A DNA stretch of 40,144 bases from Candidatus Planktophila sp. (GCA_017858325.1 JAFMBT010000014.1:1-40144); one strand, 5' to 3'; positions 10,076 through 18,816 are shown, counted from the first letter of the stretch. Program-made: numbers and translations. Notes: generated by a model from the sequence alone, not told the origin.

Positions 10076-11257
10076 ATGCGGTGGCTGACAGCAGGTGAAT
10101 CTCACGGACAGGCTCTCTCGGCAATTCTCGAGGGCATTCCCGCTCATGTAAAGATTGACTCGACCTATCTTGATTACCATCTTGCTCGTCGTCGATTGGG
10201 TTTCGGTCGTGGAGCGCGACAAAATTTTGAAGCCGACAAGATAACAATTCTTGGTGGAGTTCGATTGGGTCTAACTCAAGGTGGTCCAGTAAGTATTCAA
10301 GTAGGAAATTCTGAATGGCCCAAGTGGGAGAAGGTCATGTCTGCTGATCCAGTAGATGAATCAGAGATTGCACATTTGGCACGCAATGCACCTCTGACTC
10401 GACCACGACCAGGTCATGCCGATCTTGTCGGAATGCAGAAGTACGACTTCGATGACGCTCGTCCCATCCTTGAGCGCGCAAGTGCGCGTGAAACTGCGGC
10501 GCGAGTCGCACTTGGTGCTGTAGCACGGGCCTTTCTCGAACAGAGTGTGGGTATCACGATCATCAGTCACGTTCTTTCGATTGGTTCTATCCGCGTCCCC
10601 GACGAGGCAGTGTTACCAGAAGTGAACGATATGGAGAGAATTGATAACGATCCCGTTCGTTGTAGTGATGCAGTAACTAGCGCAAGGATGATGAAGGAAA
10701 TCGAAACAGCTCACGCCGATGGTGACACGCTCGGCGGTGTCTGCGAAATTTTGGCGTTTAATCTCCCGCCGGGATTGGGTTCACACGTTCATTGGGATCG
10801 TCGACTTGACGCGCGTATTGCCTCAGCGATGATGGGAATTCAGGCGATTAAGGGCGTTGAAATCGGTGATGGATTCACTACTGCAACTCGCCGCGGCTCA
10901 GTAGCGCACGACGAGATTGAAAAGAATGCCAAAGGTCAGATTGTCCGGCGTAGCGATCGCGCTGGTGGCACAGAAGGTGGAATGTCTAACGGTGAAATAC
11001 TTCGCGTAAGCATTGCTATGAAACCAATATCTACCGTTCCAAAAGCGCTCGATACAATCGATACCGCGAGCGGTGAACCTGCAAAGGCGATTAATCAACG
11101 CTCGGATGTATGTGCGGTTCCCGCTTCAGGAATCGTTGGAGAGGCGATGCTCGCACTTGTTCTCGCTGAAGCTGTTCTTGAGAAATTCGGCGGGGATAGC
11201 GTGCAGGAGACCAAACGCAATTTCAATTCATATGTAGATCATCTTCGAATTAGGTAG
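10076..11257 (+). CDS. aroC: Chorismate synthase
   Basis: This 393-residue FMN-dependent enzyme converts EPSP to chorismate, the last shikimate-pathway step. The start [14 protein letters not shown] is the canonical N-terminus. [44 protein letters not shown] and the C-terminal [12 protein letters not shown] are signature segments. The reading frame is open back to 10016, but ATG 10076 is the family start. The product joins with aroK, aroB and aroQ, which follow at 2, 2 and -4 nt spacing, so these four form one operon. Confidence 0.96.
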   Translation: MRWLTAGESHGQALSAILEGIPAHVKIDSTYLDYHLARRRLGFGRGARQNFEADKITILGGVRLGLTQGGPVSIQVGNSEWPKWEKVMSADPVDESEIAHLARNAPLTRPRPGHADLVGMQKYDFDDARPILERASARETAARVALGAVARAFLEQSVGITIISHVLSIGSIRVPDEAVLPEVNDMERIDNDPVRCSDAVTSARMMKEIETAHADGDTLGGVCEILAFNLPPGLGSHVHWDRRLDARIASAMMGIQAIKGVEIGDGFTTATRRGSVAHDEIEKNAKGQIVRRSDRAGGTEGGMSNGEILRVSIAMKPISTVPKALDTIDTASGEPAKAINQRSDVCAVPASGIVGEAMLALVLAEAVLEKFGGDSVQETKRNFNSYVDHLRIR

Positions 11258-11259
11258 CG

Positions 11260-11772
11260 ATGCCCTCTGTCATTCTAATTGGACCCCCAGGGTCTGGTAA
11301 ATCTTCAGTTGGAAAATCTTTGGCGCAGCGGTTGGGCGTTTCTTTTTCTGATACAGATGCGATTATTGAAAACGAACGCAAGAAGAGTATCTCTGATATT
11401 TTCATAGAATCAGGTGAGCCGTTTTTCAGGGAAATTGAGAGAGTGGTCGTGCTCGATCGATTAACAGAAGGAGTAGGCGTACTATCTCTTGGCGGAGGTT
11501 CGGTGCTTGATGACAAGGTACAGGTAGCGCTCCGAAAGAGCCCAACGCCGATTGTCTTTCTTGATGTATCCCTATCTAGTGCATCACCACGGGTAGGCTT
11601 TAATAGAGATCGGCCACTACTTGTTGGTAATCCACGCGCTAAATGGCAAGAGCTCATGAATTCACGTCGTCCAATCTACGAAGATCTAGCAACATTTACC
11701 GTCGTGACCGACGAACTAACACCTTCACAGGTATCGGCAAAAATTGTTGCTCTCCTAGCAAAAGAGGATTAG
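11260..11772 (+). CDS. aroK: Shikimate kinase
   Basis: This 170-residue P-loop kinase phosphorylates shikimate at O3 using ATP. Walker A is GPPGSGKSS at residues 8-16. The DTDAIIE shikimate-binding loop, FFREIE, SLGGGSVLD and the NRDRPLL lid arginine are present. Length and motifs are normal for AroK. It starts 2 nt after aroC and ends 2 nt before aroB, so the genes are probably translationally coupled. Confidence 0.95.
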   Translation: MPSVILIGPPGSGKSSVGKSLAQRLGVSFSDTDAIIENERKKSISDIFIESGEPFFREIERVVVLDRLTEGVGVLSLGGGSVLDDKVQVALRKSPTPIVFLDVSLSSASPRVGFNRDRPLLVGNPRAKWQELMNSRRPIYEDLATFTVVTDELTPSQVSAKIVALLAKED

Positions 11773-11774
11773 CC

Positions 11775-12833
11775 ATGAGCAAAGTGATAAAGATAAAGGC
11801 AGAGCGAGAGTATGACGTTCTTATGACTGAAGATTGGCGTCACGAATTGGTTGAGATTGCCAAATCTAGAACTCGTTGCGCTGTCATTCTTACGCAAGTA
11901 ATGCGCGATCAGATAGGAAATCTTGAGGCTGATGATTGTGAATTCTCCTACTATTTGATCCCAGATGGGGAAGAAGGTAAGAGCCCTGCATCGCTGCTCA
12001 AACTTTGGAATTGGTTGGCTGCAGGTGGCTTCACACGAAGCGATCTGATCGTAGGTATCGGCGGGGGAGCAGTAACAGATATTGCCGGCTTTGCTGCAGC
12101 GACGTATTTGCGTGGAATTGATTGGGTGGCGATTCCGACCTCAGTTGCCGGGGCTGTAGATGCTGCAATCGGTGGTAAAACTGGTGCGAATCTAGATTAC
12201 GGAAAGAATATGATTGGTTCGTTTCATTCTCCAATCACAGTACTTATTGATCTGTCGTGGTTTACGACCCTAAGCGATCGCGATTTTGCTGCCGGGCTTG
12301 CTGAAGTAATTAAGTGTGGATTTATCAGGGATGAAGAGATACTCAAACGCATTCAAGGTCAAAGCTTGGCTTCCATTCGAAGCAATAACGAATTAGTTGC
12401 AGATTTGATTTATCGATCTGTGGCCATTAAAGCTAGTGTCGTTGGGAACGACTTCAAAGAAGGTTTTGAAAGAGAGATACTTAACTACGGACACACCTTT
12501 GGCCACGCCGTCGAACAGCATTCGAAGTATTCCTTGAAGCATGGTGAGTGCGTATCCATTGGGATGGCCTACATGGCCCATCTTCAACACTCACTAGGCC
12601 TCATCACTGATGAGGTGCATAAACTGCATTTTTCTATCCTACAAGGGATAGGCCTACCTACTCACTATAAAGGTGGCGATTGGCTCGAGCTCCGTGCCAT
12701 TATGTCGCGTGATAAAAAGAGCCGCGGACACTCGGTCCGCTTTGTAGTGATATCAAAGATCGGAATTACTGATCGGTTGACTGATGTGGCGCAAGGCGAA
12801 CTCCTGAGTGCATATGAGAAGGTATGTTCATGA
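11775..12833 (+). CDS. aroB: 3-Dehydroquinate synthase
   Basis: This 352-residue NAD- and metal-dependent enzyme cyclises DAHP to 3-dehydroquinate. Signature segments are DGEEGKSPASLLKLW, GIGGGAVTDIAGFAA, PTSVAGAVDAAIGGKTG, the AEVIKCGFI helix and NYGHTFGHAVE with metal-binding histidines. ATG 11775 is supported by GAGGA at 11764-11768, 6 nt upstream; the frame is open to 11643 but that stretch overlaps aroK. The stop overlaps the aroQ start. Confidence 0.96.
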   Translation: MSKVIKIKAEREYDVLMTEDWRHELVEIAKSRTRCAVILTQVMRDQIGNLEADDCEFSYYLIPDGEEGKSPASLLKLWNWLAAGGFTRSDLIVGIGGGAVTDIAGFAAATYLRGIDWVAIPTSVAGAVDAAIGGKTGANLDYGKNMIGSFHSPITVLIDLSWFTTLSDRDFAAGLAEVIKCGFIRDEEILKRIQGQSLASIRSNNELVADLIYRSVAIKASVVGNDFKEGFEREILNYGHTFGHAVEQHSKYSLKHGECVSIGMAYMAHLQHSLGLITDEVHKLHFSILQGIGLPTHYKGGDWLELRAIMSRDKKSRGHSVRFVVISKIGITDRLTDVAQGELLSAYEKVCS

Positions 12834-13261
12834 ACGTCCTAGTCATTAATGGCCCGAATCTTGCTCGGCTAGATATTCGCGACTCGAGCATTTATGGTGA
12901 TCTGTCATACCCGCAATTAGTTTCGTACATTTCCGCGGCTGCAAGCAAACTAGGTTTTGTAGCCGATGTTCGACAGAGCGATGACGAGTCAACAATTATT
13001 GGATGGTTGCATGAGGCGGCTGACTCTCAGACTGCAGTCATCATTAACCCTGCAGCCTTTACACACTATTCCTATGCCATCCGTGATGCGGCAGCAATGC
13101 TTAAGGGACCATTAATTGAGGTGCATCTTTCAAACCCGCTCAGTAGGGAAGAGTTTCGTCACACATCTGTCATCTCAGGGGTTGCAACTGGAACAATCGG
13201 TGGTTTCGGACCACATTCCTACGCATTAGCACTGAGCGCTCTGAAAGATCTCAAATCTTAA
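12830..13261 (+). CDS. aroQ: Type II 3-dehydroquinate dehydratase
   Basis: This 143-residue small dodecamer-type dehydratase converts dehydroquinate to dehydroshikimate. The NGPNL start, the lid Arg and Tyr (IRDSSIYG), FVADVRQSDDE, INPAAFTH and EVHLSNPLSREEFR are present. The lid region reads NLARLDIRDSS where most family members have a glycine before the Arg and an E/Q-P pair after it, so the loop is slightly divergent while catalytic Arg, Tyr and His are kept. ATG 12830 (overlapping the aroB stop as ATGA) is chosen because GAGAAGG lies 7 nt upstream; ATG 12824 is too close to it. It is the last aro gene. Confidence 0.93.
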   Translation: MNVLVINGPNLARLDIRDSSIYGDLSYPQLVSYISAAASKLGFVADVRQSDDESTIIGWLHEAADSQTAVIINPAAFTHYSYAIRDAAAMLKGPLIEVHLSNPLSREEFRHTSVISGVATGTIGGFGPHSYALALSALKDLKS

Positions 13262-13273
13262 ATTTTGATGCGC

Positions 13274-13279
13274 TAAACT
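13274..13279 (+). promoter_or_regulatory. -10-like hexamer TAAACT upstream of efp
   Basis: TAAACT in the 71 nt aroQ-efp gap would place the transcript start near 13286, giving a leader of about 45 nt. This gene has a proper GGAG site, so it is not leaderless. No clear -35 is seen. Confidence 0.45.
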
Positions 13280-13332
13280 TGGACGTCTATAGCAACTGAT
13301 ATCGGTCGGTTGCAATGAACTGGAGCGCGACT

Positions 13333-13893
13333 GTGGCAACAACAAATGACCTTAAGAATGGTATGACCTTAGATATTGAAGGCCAGCTCTGGACTGTAAT
13401 TGAGTTTCAGCATGTTAAGCCCGGTAAGGGCCCAGCATTCGTGCGTACCAAATTAAAACAGGTACTAACAGGAAAAGTTGTTGATAAAACCTTTAATGCT
13501 GGGGTCAAAATCGAGATAGCAATTCTTGAAAAGCACGAAATGAACTTCTTGTACAAGGAAGGCGAAGATTTTGTCTTTATGGATAATAAGAATTTCGATC
13601 AGATGTCGATATCTGCGGCCACAGTCGGGGATGCTTCAAACTATATGCTTGAAAATACAGAAGCGATTGTGGCCATTCACGATGGGAATCCACTTTATAT
13701 CGAGTTGCCGGCATCGGTAGAGTTAGTAGTTACATATACAGAACCCGGGCTACAGGGTGACCGTTCATCAGGAGGCACAAAGCCGGCAACTGTCGAGACC
13801 GGCATTGAAGTCCAAGTTCCGCTTTTCATTAAACAGGATGAAAGGATTGTGGTTGATACACGCGATGGTTCGTACCAGGGTCGTGCGAACTAG
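13333..13893 (+). CDS. efp: Elongation factor P
   Basis: This 186-residue protein has three OB-like domains. EF-P relieves ribosome stalling at polyproline stretches. The start is GTG 13333 ([11 protein letters not shown]), with GGAG at 13322-13325 lying 7 nt upstream; an in-frame ATG at 13315 lacks a ribosome site and would add six atypical residues. The tip loop reads KPGKGPAF with Lys32. The PGKGP loop is characteristic of actinobacterial EF-P that works with an unmodified lysine, as described in Corynebacterium. The usual actinobacterial pepQ between aroQ and efp is absent here. nusB overlaps the stop by 1 nt. Confidence 0.95.
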   Translation: MATTNDLKNGMTLDIEGQLWTVIEFQHVKPGKGPAFVRTKLKQVLTGKVVDKTFNAGVKIEIAILEKHEMNFLYKEGEDFVFMDNKNFDQMSISAATVGDASNYMLENTEAIVAIHDGNPLYIELPASVELVVTYTEPGLQGDRSSGGTKPATVETGIEVQVPLFIKQDERIVVDTRDGSYQGRAN

Positions 13894-14315
13894 TGTCAGC
13901 TCGAAGTAAGGCACGAAAACAAACGTTGGATTTTCTCTATGAATCAGATATCCGTTCAAGTGATCTGCTTGAATTATTATCACTACGAGATGTTGTGGAA
14001 GAAGGGGTAGATGCGCGTCCAGTCCGTGAGTACACCCGTTTACTGGTCGAAGGAGTTCACCTCCACAAGAGAAAAATTGATGAGTTAATTAGTACCTATG
14101 CCCAAGGTTGGGATATGGATCGTTTAGCCGCCGTTGATCGTAATATCCTCCGACTTGGAATCTTCGAAATTCTTTGGGAAGATGAGATAGATGATGCAAT
14201 TATTATCGATGAGGCACTCACTCTTGCTCAATCGTTAAGTACGGAAGAATCGGCTGGATTCATTCACGGTGTTCTGGGTCGAATAGTTTCGATCAAAGCC
14301 AGCCTCGCCCTCTAA
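13893..14315 (+). CDS. nusB: Transcription antitermination factor NusB
   Basis: This 140-residue all-helical protein contains SKARKQTLDFLYESD and the C-terminal AAVDRNILRLGIFEILWEDEI, AIIIDEALTLAQSLSTEESAGFIHGVLGRI blocks typical of NusB. It binds BoxA RNA with S10 (NusE) in rRNA antitermination. The start is GTG 13893, sharing a base with the efp stop, so translational coupling is likely. The TAA stop overlaps the bldD stop codon on the other strand (14312-14315), leaving no room for a terminator between the two. Confidence 0.94.
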   Translation: MSARSKARKQTLDFLYESDIRSSDLLELLSLRDVVEEGVDARPVREYTRLLVEGVHLHKRKIDELISTYAQGWDMDRLAAVDRNILRLGIFEILWEDEIDDAIIIDEALTLAQSLSTEESAGFIHGVLGRIVSIKASLAL

Positions 14316-14791
14316 CGCCTGACAAGCAAGATTTTTTGATCAGCTGTCCACTGTTGAAAGTTGATCTGGTCGCAATCTATAAGACGTGTAATAGCCTCAA
14401 CATCTGCCTCTCGTATGGAAATTACTTCACCAGCCCAGTCACCACGTTGTTCTGCAATCCGCGAGAGGTATCGCGAGAGAAGAACCTTCTGCTCTGAGGG
14501 TGCAAGGGCGCGCAGTGCACGTAGATCGTAGATGTGTCTACCGCATGCGATCCGAGACAGCTCCGGTTCAAGTTCTGTTGCGATTAAGTGGATGAGGGGA
14601 ATATCAAATAGTTCGGCAATCTCTATTACCTTCTTCAAGCTCATGGATCGATCACCGCGTTCATATGCTCCGAGCACAACTGCTCGAATGCGCCCGTGGC
14701 TGCGAATTTCGCAATCAAGGAGAGTGAGTCCTCTCTCCCGTCTGAGTTGGCGAATCCTGCCTCTTATTTGATCGATCTCTGTATTCTCCAT
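14312..14791 (-). CDS. bldD: BldD-family transcription regulator with c-di-GMP motif
   Basis: This 159-residue protein has an N-terminal HTH_3/Xre domain (about residues 8-70) containing SHGRIRAVVLGAYERGDR, the block typical of BldD, and a C-terminal dimerisation domain with RGDWAGEVISIREAD. The latter is the BldD c-di-GMP signature RxD-x8-RxxD (Arg116, Asp118, Arg127, Asp130). In Streptomyces, BldD bound to a c-di-GMP tetramer represses development genes. ATG 14791 is preferred because a TAGCCT hexamer ends 7 nt upstream (leaderless pattern) and this length fits the family. An in-frame ATG at 14872 would add 27 atypical residues. It is divergent from pyrR and convergent with nusB. Confidence 0.88.
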   Translation of the reverse strand: MENTEIDQIRGRIRQLRRERGLTLLDCEIRSHGRIRAVVLGAYERGDRSMSLKKVIEIAELFDIPLIHLIATELEPELSRIACGRHIYDLRALRALAPSEQKVLLSRYLSRIAEQRGDWAGEVISIREADVEAITRLIDCDQINFQQWTADQKILLVRR

Positions 14792-14798
14792 AGTCGAG

Positions 14799-14804
14799 AG
14801 GCTA
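14799..14804 (-). promoter_or_regulatory. -10-like TAGCCT, candidate leaderless promoter of bldD
   Basis: On the minus strand TAGCCT is followed by 7 nt (CTCGACT) and then ATG 14791. No Shine-Dalgarno sequence is seen. Confidence 0.5.
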
Positions 14805-14844
14805 GGCGCGAACGCGCCGATGCGAGCGGGAATTTCCACAGCCG

Positions 14845-14858
14845 TCACGTCGGTGTTA
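14845..14858. promoter_or_regulatory. Palindromic element between bldD and pyrR, possible BldD-type operator
   Basis: TCACGTCGGTGTTA (minus strand TAACACCGACGTGA) resembles the BldD half-sites TNACNC and GNGTNA, with a 2 bp rather than 1 bp centre and one mismatch. It overlaps the first bases of the pyrR -10 and lies 40 bp upstream of the bldD -10. It is a weak motif match and only a hypothesis. Confidence 0.3.
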
Positions 14859-14862
14859 GAAT
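14857..14862 (+). promoter_or_regulatory. -10-like TAGAAT, candidate promoter of the pyr operon
   Basis: TAGAAT fits TAnnnT and would place the transcript start near 14868-14870, just upstream of the PyrR-type hairpin, giving a leader of about 44 nt. A TTTCCA or TTCCAC about 17-18 nt upstream is a poor -35. Confidence 0.5.
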
Positions 14863-14881
14863 CCGCCAGCATCCTTTAAGA

Positions 14882-14899
14882 CCCGTCCTGTGAGGCGGG
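14882..14899 (+). promoter_or_regulatory. PyrR-binding RNA hairpin in the pyr leader
   Basis: The sequence CCCG-T-CC-TGTGA-GG-CGGG can form a stem with CCCG/CGGG, a bulged T and CC/GG closing a TGTGA loop. UCCNGNGAGG in the loop region is the known PyrR recognition signature. The stem's 3' arm abuts GGGGAAGGAG, the pyrR ribosome site, and no terminator hairpin follows. As in mycobacteria, UMP-bound PyrR would probably block translation initiation rather than terminate transcription. Mechanism is inferred from the layout. Confidence 0.75.
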
Positions 14900-14912
14900 G
14901 AAGGAGATTTAA

Positions 14913-15449
14913 ATGAATACAGTGCTGTCCGCGCAAGATATCTCTCGCGCACTCTCGCGCATTGCTCACGAAATTTGTGAGTCGAATACCGGGTCGCAAT
15001 CGATGACTTTATTAGGAATTCCTACGCGGGGGGCTCATCTAGCTTTTCGTCTAGCCACCTTGATCGAATCGATCGAAGGCTCATCAGTTCAGGTGGGAAC
15101 CTTAGATACGACCCTTTTCCGAGACGACTTGAGGTTGAAAGCACCTCGTGCGCTCATGGCAACGAAGATTCCACCTCTTGGAGTTCAAGGCCGCACCGTT
15201 GTTCTTGTTGACGATGTTCTCTTCTCTGGTAGAACTATCAGAGCAGCACTTGACGCCCTCGGGGATATAGGTCGTCCATCCAGAGTACAGCTAGCAACTC
15301 TTATCGACCGGGGCCACCGTGAACTACCTATAAGAGCAGACTTCGTCGGCAAAAACATACCCACCGCGTTATCACAATCGGTAAGAGTGAGTCTTACTGA
15401 AATCGATGGCGTCGATGAGGTTACGATTTCAGATCTGGTCTCCTCATGA
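14913..15449 (+). CDS. pyrR: Pyrimidine operon regulator / uracil phosphoribosyltransferase PyrR
   Basis: This 178-residue PRTase-fold protein has the PRPP loop [13 protein letters not shown] at residues 96-108 and the basic region [14 protein letters not shown] used by PyrR for RNA. PyrR senses UMP/UTP against PRPP and binds a hairpin in pyr mRNA; many members also have weak UPRTase activity. ATG 14913 has a strong GGAAGGAG site 6-7 nt upstream. It is the first gene of an eight-gene operon that ends with pyrF and overlaps pyrB by 4 nt. A matching hairpin lies immediately upstream. Confidence 0.94.
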   Translation: MNTVLSAQDISRALSRIAHEICESNTGSQSMTLLGIPTRGAHLAFRLATLIESIEGSSVQVGTLDTTLFRDDLRLKAPRALMATKIPPLGVQGRTVVLVDDVLFSGRTIRAALDALGDIGRPSRVQLATLIDRGHRELPIRADFVGKNIPTALSQSVRVSLTEIDGVDEVTISDLVSS

Positions 15450-16393
15450 AGCATCTCTTATCAATCGCGGATATTACACACCTTGAGGCGGTATCGATTC
15501 TGAACACGGCAACCGAGTTAGCCAAAGTAAGTGATACACCGATGAAGAAGTTACCAACTCTTCGCGGGCGCACAATTGTCAATCTCTTTGCTGAAGATTC
15601 AACAAGAACGCGTATCTCTTTTGAAGCTGCAGCTAAGCGACTATCTGCTGATGTCATTAATTTTTCGTCAAAGGGATCTAGCCTGAGTAAAGGTGAATCG
15701 CTAAAAGATACGGCTCAAACGCTACAAGCGATGGGTGCCGATGCAGTGATCATTCGACATGGTGCATCCGGTGCACCCGCGCGCTTGGCAGAATGCCAGT
15801 GGATGTCTGGGGCGGTAATCAATGCCGGCGACGGTACTCATGAACATCCAAGTCAAGCGTTACTTGATGCTTTTACGATCCGCAAGCATTTAGGTCACGG
15901 ACGTGAAGATCTTGAAGGGCTACGTATAGGGATCGTTGGAGATGTCCTACATTCTCGCGTTGCTCGTTCGAATGTTCTCTTGCTGACAAAACTCGGCGCG
16001 CATGTGACTTTGATTGCACCCCCAACGCTGCTTCCTGTGGGCGTCGAAAGTTGGCCGGTAACGATCTCATATGATTTCGATAGCGCCTTAGAATCACTGG
16101 ACGCAGTCATGATGCTACGCGTTCAATTAGAGCGAATGAATGAACTCTTCTTTCCAAATGCACGCGAGTACTCGCGGTATTTTGGACTCAATAGCGCGCG
16201 AGTTAAAGCTCTACATCCAGGTGCGATAGTGATGCATCCTGGCCCCATGAATCGTGGTCTAGAAATCACCGCCGATAGCGCAGATAGTGCCCGCTCTGTA
16301 ATCGTCGAACAGGTGAGTAATGGTGTGAGTGTAAGAATGGCAATTCTTTATCTTCTTCTTGCGGGCGACACATCAATAAAGGCGGGAAACTAG
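15446..16393 (+). CDS. pyrB: Aspartate carbamoyltransferase catalytic subunit
   Basis: This 315-residue ATCase catalytic chain condenses carbamoyl phosphate and aspartate. The carbamoyl-phosphate loop is STRTR at residues 52-56, followed by [31 protein letters not shown] and the [10 protein letters not shown] aspartate-site motif. The length is that of the unregulated class without a PyrI partner, and no pyrI is seen. ATG 15446 overlaps the pyrR stop as ATGA, and pyrC starts directly after the stop, so co-translation is likely. Confidence 0.96.
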   Translation: MKHLLSIADITHLEAVSILNTATELAKVSDTPMKKLPTLRGRTIVNLFAEDSTRTRISFEAAAKRLSADVINFSSKGSSLSKGESLKDTAQTLQAMGADAVIIRHGASGAPARLAECQWMSGAVINAGDGTHEHPSQALLDAFTIRKHLGHGREDLEGLRIGIVGDVLHSRVARSNVLLLTKLGAHVTLIAPPTLLPVGVESWPVTISYDFDSALESLDAVMMLRVQLERMNELFFPNAREYSRYFGLNSARVKALHPGAIVMHPGPMNRGLEITADSADSARSVIVEQVSNGVSVRMAILYLLLAGDTSIKAGN

Positions 16394-17692
16394 ATGACAA
16401 ATTCATTGAGAGCAATTATTCTCAAAGGCGGAACGTTAGCCGATGGTTCGAAGAGAGATGTGCTCATCAACGATGGCGTCATCACCTCAGTGTCTCAAAA
16501 TCTTCTCTCTGAAGGAGCAGACGTTATTGATACAGAGGGACTCATTCTTCTCTCTGGCCTGGTTGATCTACATACACATCTGCGCGAACCGGGTCGGGAA
16601 GATTCAGAGACAGTTCTGACCGGTTCTCAAGCTGGAGTCAAAGGTGGCTATGTTGCGTTATCAGCGATGGCAAACACCTCTCCGGTGGCAGATACAGCGG
16701 GCGTTGTTGAACAAGTCTTTAGATTGGGCAAAGAGGCGGGGCTTCTAGATGTATTCCCGATCGGCGCTGTTACTCAAGGAATTGAAGGGAAAATTCTGGC
16801 AGAGATAGGTGCAATGGCTGATTCAGTCGCGCGAGTTAGAGTCTTTAGTGATGATGGAAATTGTGTAAGTGATCCGTTGGTGATGCGACGTGCACTCGAG
16901 TATGTGAAGAAGTTTGGGGGAGTCATTGCCCAACATGCGCAAGAACCAGCGTTGACCTCTGGATCACAGATGAACGAGGGAATTGTGAGTGCAACACTAG
17001 GCCTTAAAGGGTGGCCGGCTGTTGCCGAAGAGGCGATCATCGCTCGAGATGTACTTCTGGCTGAACACGTAGGTTCACGTTTACATATCTGTCATCTAAC
17101 AACTGCGGGTGGTGTAGAGATCATTCGCTGGGCCAAGGCACGCGGAATTAATGTGACCGCCGAAGTTACGCCGCATCATCTACTTCTTACAGATGAGCTA
17201 GCTCGCAGTTATGACCCAATCTTTAAAGTGAATCCACCACTGCGAACAGATGCCGATGTCATCGCCTTGCGATCAGGGCTAGCCGACGGAACTATTGATA
17301 TTGTCGCAACAGATCATGCACCGCATCCAGGTGAGAGCAAGGAGTGCGAGTGGCAAGAGGCAGCCTTTGGCATGCTAGGTCTTGAACATGCCTTATCGAT
17401 TATCTCTCAGACCATGGTTGAAACAGGACTACTTGATTGGGCTGGCGTACAAAACCGTATGAGTATCGCTCCGGCGGTAATTGGTGGCTATTCAGATCAT
17501 GGTCGAGGACTAGAGCCAGGATCTCCTGCCCACATCACTGTGATTAATCCGAAGGCTCCATATCGCGTGGATCGCGATAACTTAGCCTCTAAATCACGCA
17601 ATACTCCCTTTCACGGAATGGAATTTTCCGCTCAGGTAGTTGCGACTTATTTCCATGGACGTAAAGTCTTTAGCAATGGAAGAATGGCATGA
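16394..17692 (+). CDS. pyrC: Dihydroorotase (class I)
   Basis: This 432-residue amidohydrolase closes carbamoyl-aspartate to dihydroorotate. Metal ligands are in VDLHTHLREPG (His60, His62), HICHLTTAGGVE, and the catalytic Asp307 in ATDHAPHP. The long form with DLHTHLREPG is class I as in Bacillus and other actinobacteria. It begins at the base after the pyrB stop and overlaps carA by 4 nt. Confidence 0.95.
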   Translation: MTNSLRAIILKGGTLADGSKRDVLINDGVITSVSQNLLSEGADVIDTEGLILLSGLVDLHTHLREPGREDSETVLTGSQAGVKGGYVALSAMANTSPVADTAGVVEQVFRLGKEAGLLDVFPIGAVTQGIEGKILAEIGAMADSVARVRVFSDDGNCVSDPLVMRRALEYVKKFGGVIAQHAQEPALTSGSQMNEGIVSATLGLKGWPAVAEEAIIARDVLLAEHVGSRLHICHLTTAGGVEIIRWAKARGINVTAEVTPHHLLLTDELARSYDPIFKVNPPLRTDADVIALRSGLADGTIDIVATDHAPHPGESKECEWQEAAFGMLGLEHALSIISQTMVETGLLDWAGVQNRMSIAPAVIGGYSDHGRGLEPGSPAHITVINPKAPYRVDRDNLASKSRNTPFHGMEFSAQVVATYFHGRKVFSNGRMA

Positions 17693-18816
17693 GTAAAGCA
17701 TTTCTTGTTTTAGATGATGGCCGAATCTTTGAAGGTTTAAGCTGGGGCGCCACAGGACGAGCTTTCGGCGAAGCAGTTTTCCAAACTGGTATGACGGGTT
17801 ATCAAGAGACGTTGACCGATCCTTCATATCATCGGCAGATCGTCGTGATGACCGCGCCACACATCGGCAATACCGGCATGAACAGAGAAGATAACGAGAG
17901 TTCAAAAATTTGGGTAGCAGGGTTTGTAGTTCGTAATCCATCCCCAATAACCAGCAATTGGCGGAGCGAGAAATCACTTGTCGATGTCATGCTCGAACAA
18001 GAGATCGTGGGCATATCTGGGGTAGATACGCGGGCCCTTACTCGCCACCTGCGCGACCGTGGAGCTATGAGAGTAGGAATTTTCTCTGCTTTAGATCTTA
18101 CGCGGGAAGAGATGGTTATTGAGGTGAGAAAGAGCAAACAAATGACAGGCTCTTTTCTCAGTGAAGTTGTCTCAACAGTAAAGCCATACATAGTCCCTGC
18201 GACAGCGCAAAAGCGATTTACCGTAGTTGCTTTAGATCTTGGGATCAAGAGTGCAACCCCGCGCGCGATGTCCCAGCGTGGGATCGAGACGCATGTACTT
18301 CCATTTAACGCGACCTATGATGAGATTATGGCGCTGGACCCGGATGGAGTCTTCCTTTCAAACGGTCCAGGGGATCCAGCAACAATGACTGAAACAGTAA
18401 ACCTGGTTCGTGAACTGCTTTCTGAAGAAGTACCAATTTTCGGAATCTGCTTTGGCCATCAAATTCTTGGTCGAGCGCTCGGCTTTGAAACATATAAATT
18501 ACAGTTTGGTCACCGCGGTATCAATCAACCTGTGATCGATAAACGAACAGGGAAGGTAGAGATCACTTCCCATAACCATGGTTTTGCAATTGAAGCACCA
18601 GTCGATACTCAATTTGCTACAGTCTTTGGCCCCGGTCAAGTCACTCATATTTGTCTCAACGATGGCGTGGTCGAAGGGCTGGAACTCTTGGAGCGTGGAG
18701 CCTTCAGTGTTCAGTATCATCCGGAAGCCGCAGCGGGTCCTCACGATGCCTCGTATCTTTTCGATAACTTCATTGCATTAATGCAGAAATACCCACGAAA
18801 GATTGGGGTCGCATAA
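17689..18816 (+). CDS. carA: Carbamoyl-phosphate synthase small subunit
   Basis: This 375-residue glutaminase subunit supplies ammonia to CarB. The class I amidotransferase triad is visible: Cys254 in [11 protein letters not shown], His344 and Glu346 in [10 protein letters not shown]. The N-terminal CPSase domain begins with [18 protein letters not shown], and SNGPGDP is the oxyanion-side motif. It overlaps pyrC by 4 nt and carB by 1 nt. It serves pyrimidine synthesis here and probably also arginine synthesis, since no second carAB copy is visible. Confidence 0.96.
   Translation: MSKAFLVLDDGRIFEGLSWGATGRAFGEAVFQTGMTGYQETLTDPSYHRQIVVMTAPHIGNTGMNREDNESSKIWVAGFVVRNPSPITSNWRSEKSLVDVMLEQEIVGISGVDTRALTRHLRDRGAMRVGIFSALDLTREEMVIEVRKSKQMTGSFLSEVVSTVKPYIVPATAQKRFTVVALDLGIKSATPRAMSQRGIETHVLPFNATYDEIMALDPDGVFLSNGPGDPATMTETVNLVRELLSEEVPIFGICFGHQILGRALGFETYKLQFGHRGINQPVIDKRTGKVEITSHNHGFAIEAPVDTQFATVFGPGQVTHICLNDGVVEGLELLERGAFSVQYHPEAAAGPHDASYLFDNFIALMQKYPRKIGVA

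Noticed and set aside
14792-14872. N-terminal extension of bldD to ATG 14872
   Set aside because: The ATG directly abuts the AAAGG bases, the 27 extra residues do not match BldD proteins, and the region holds the pyrR promoter. ATG 14791 has a leaderless-type -10.
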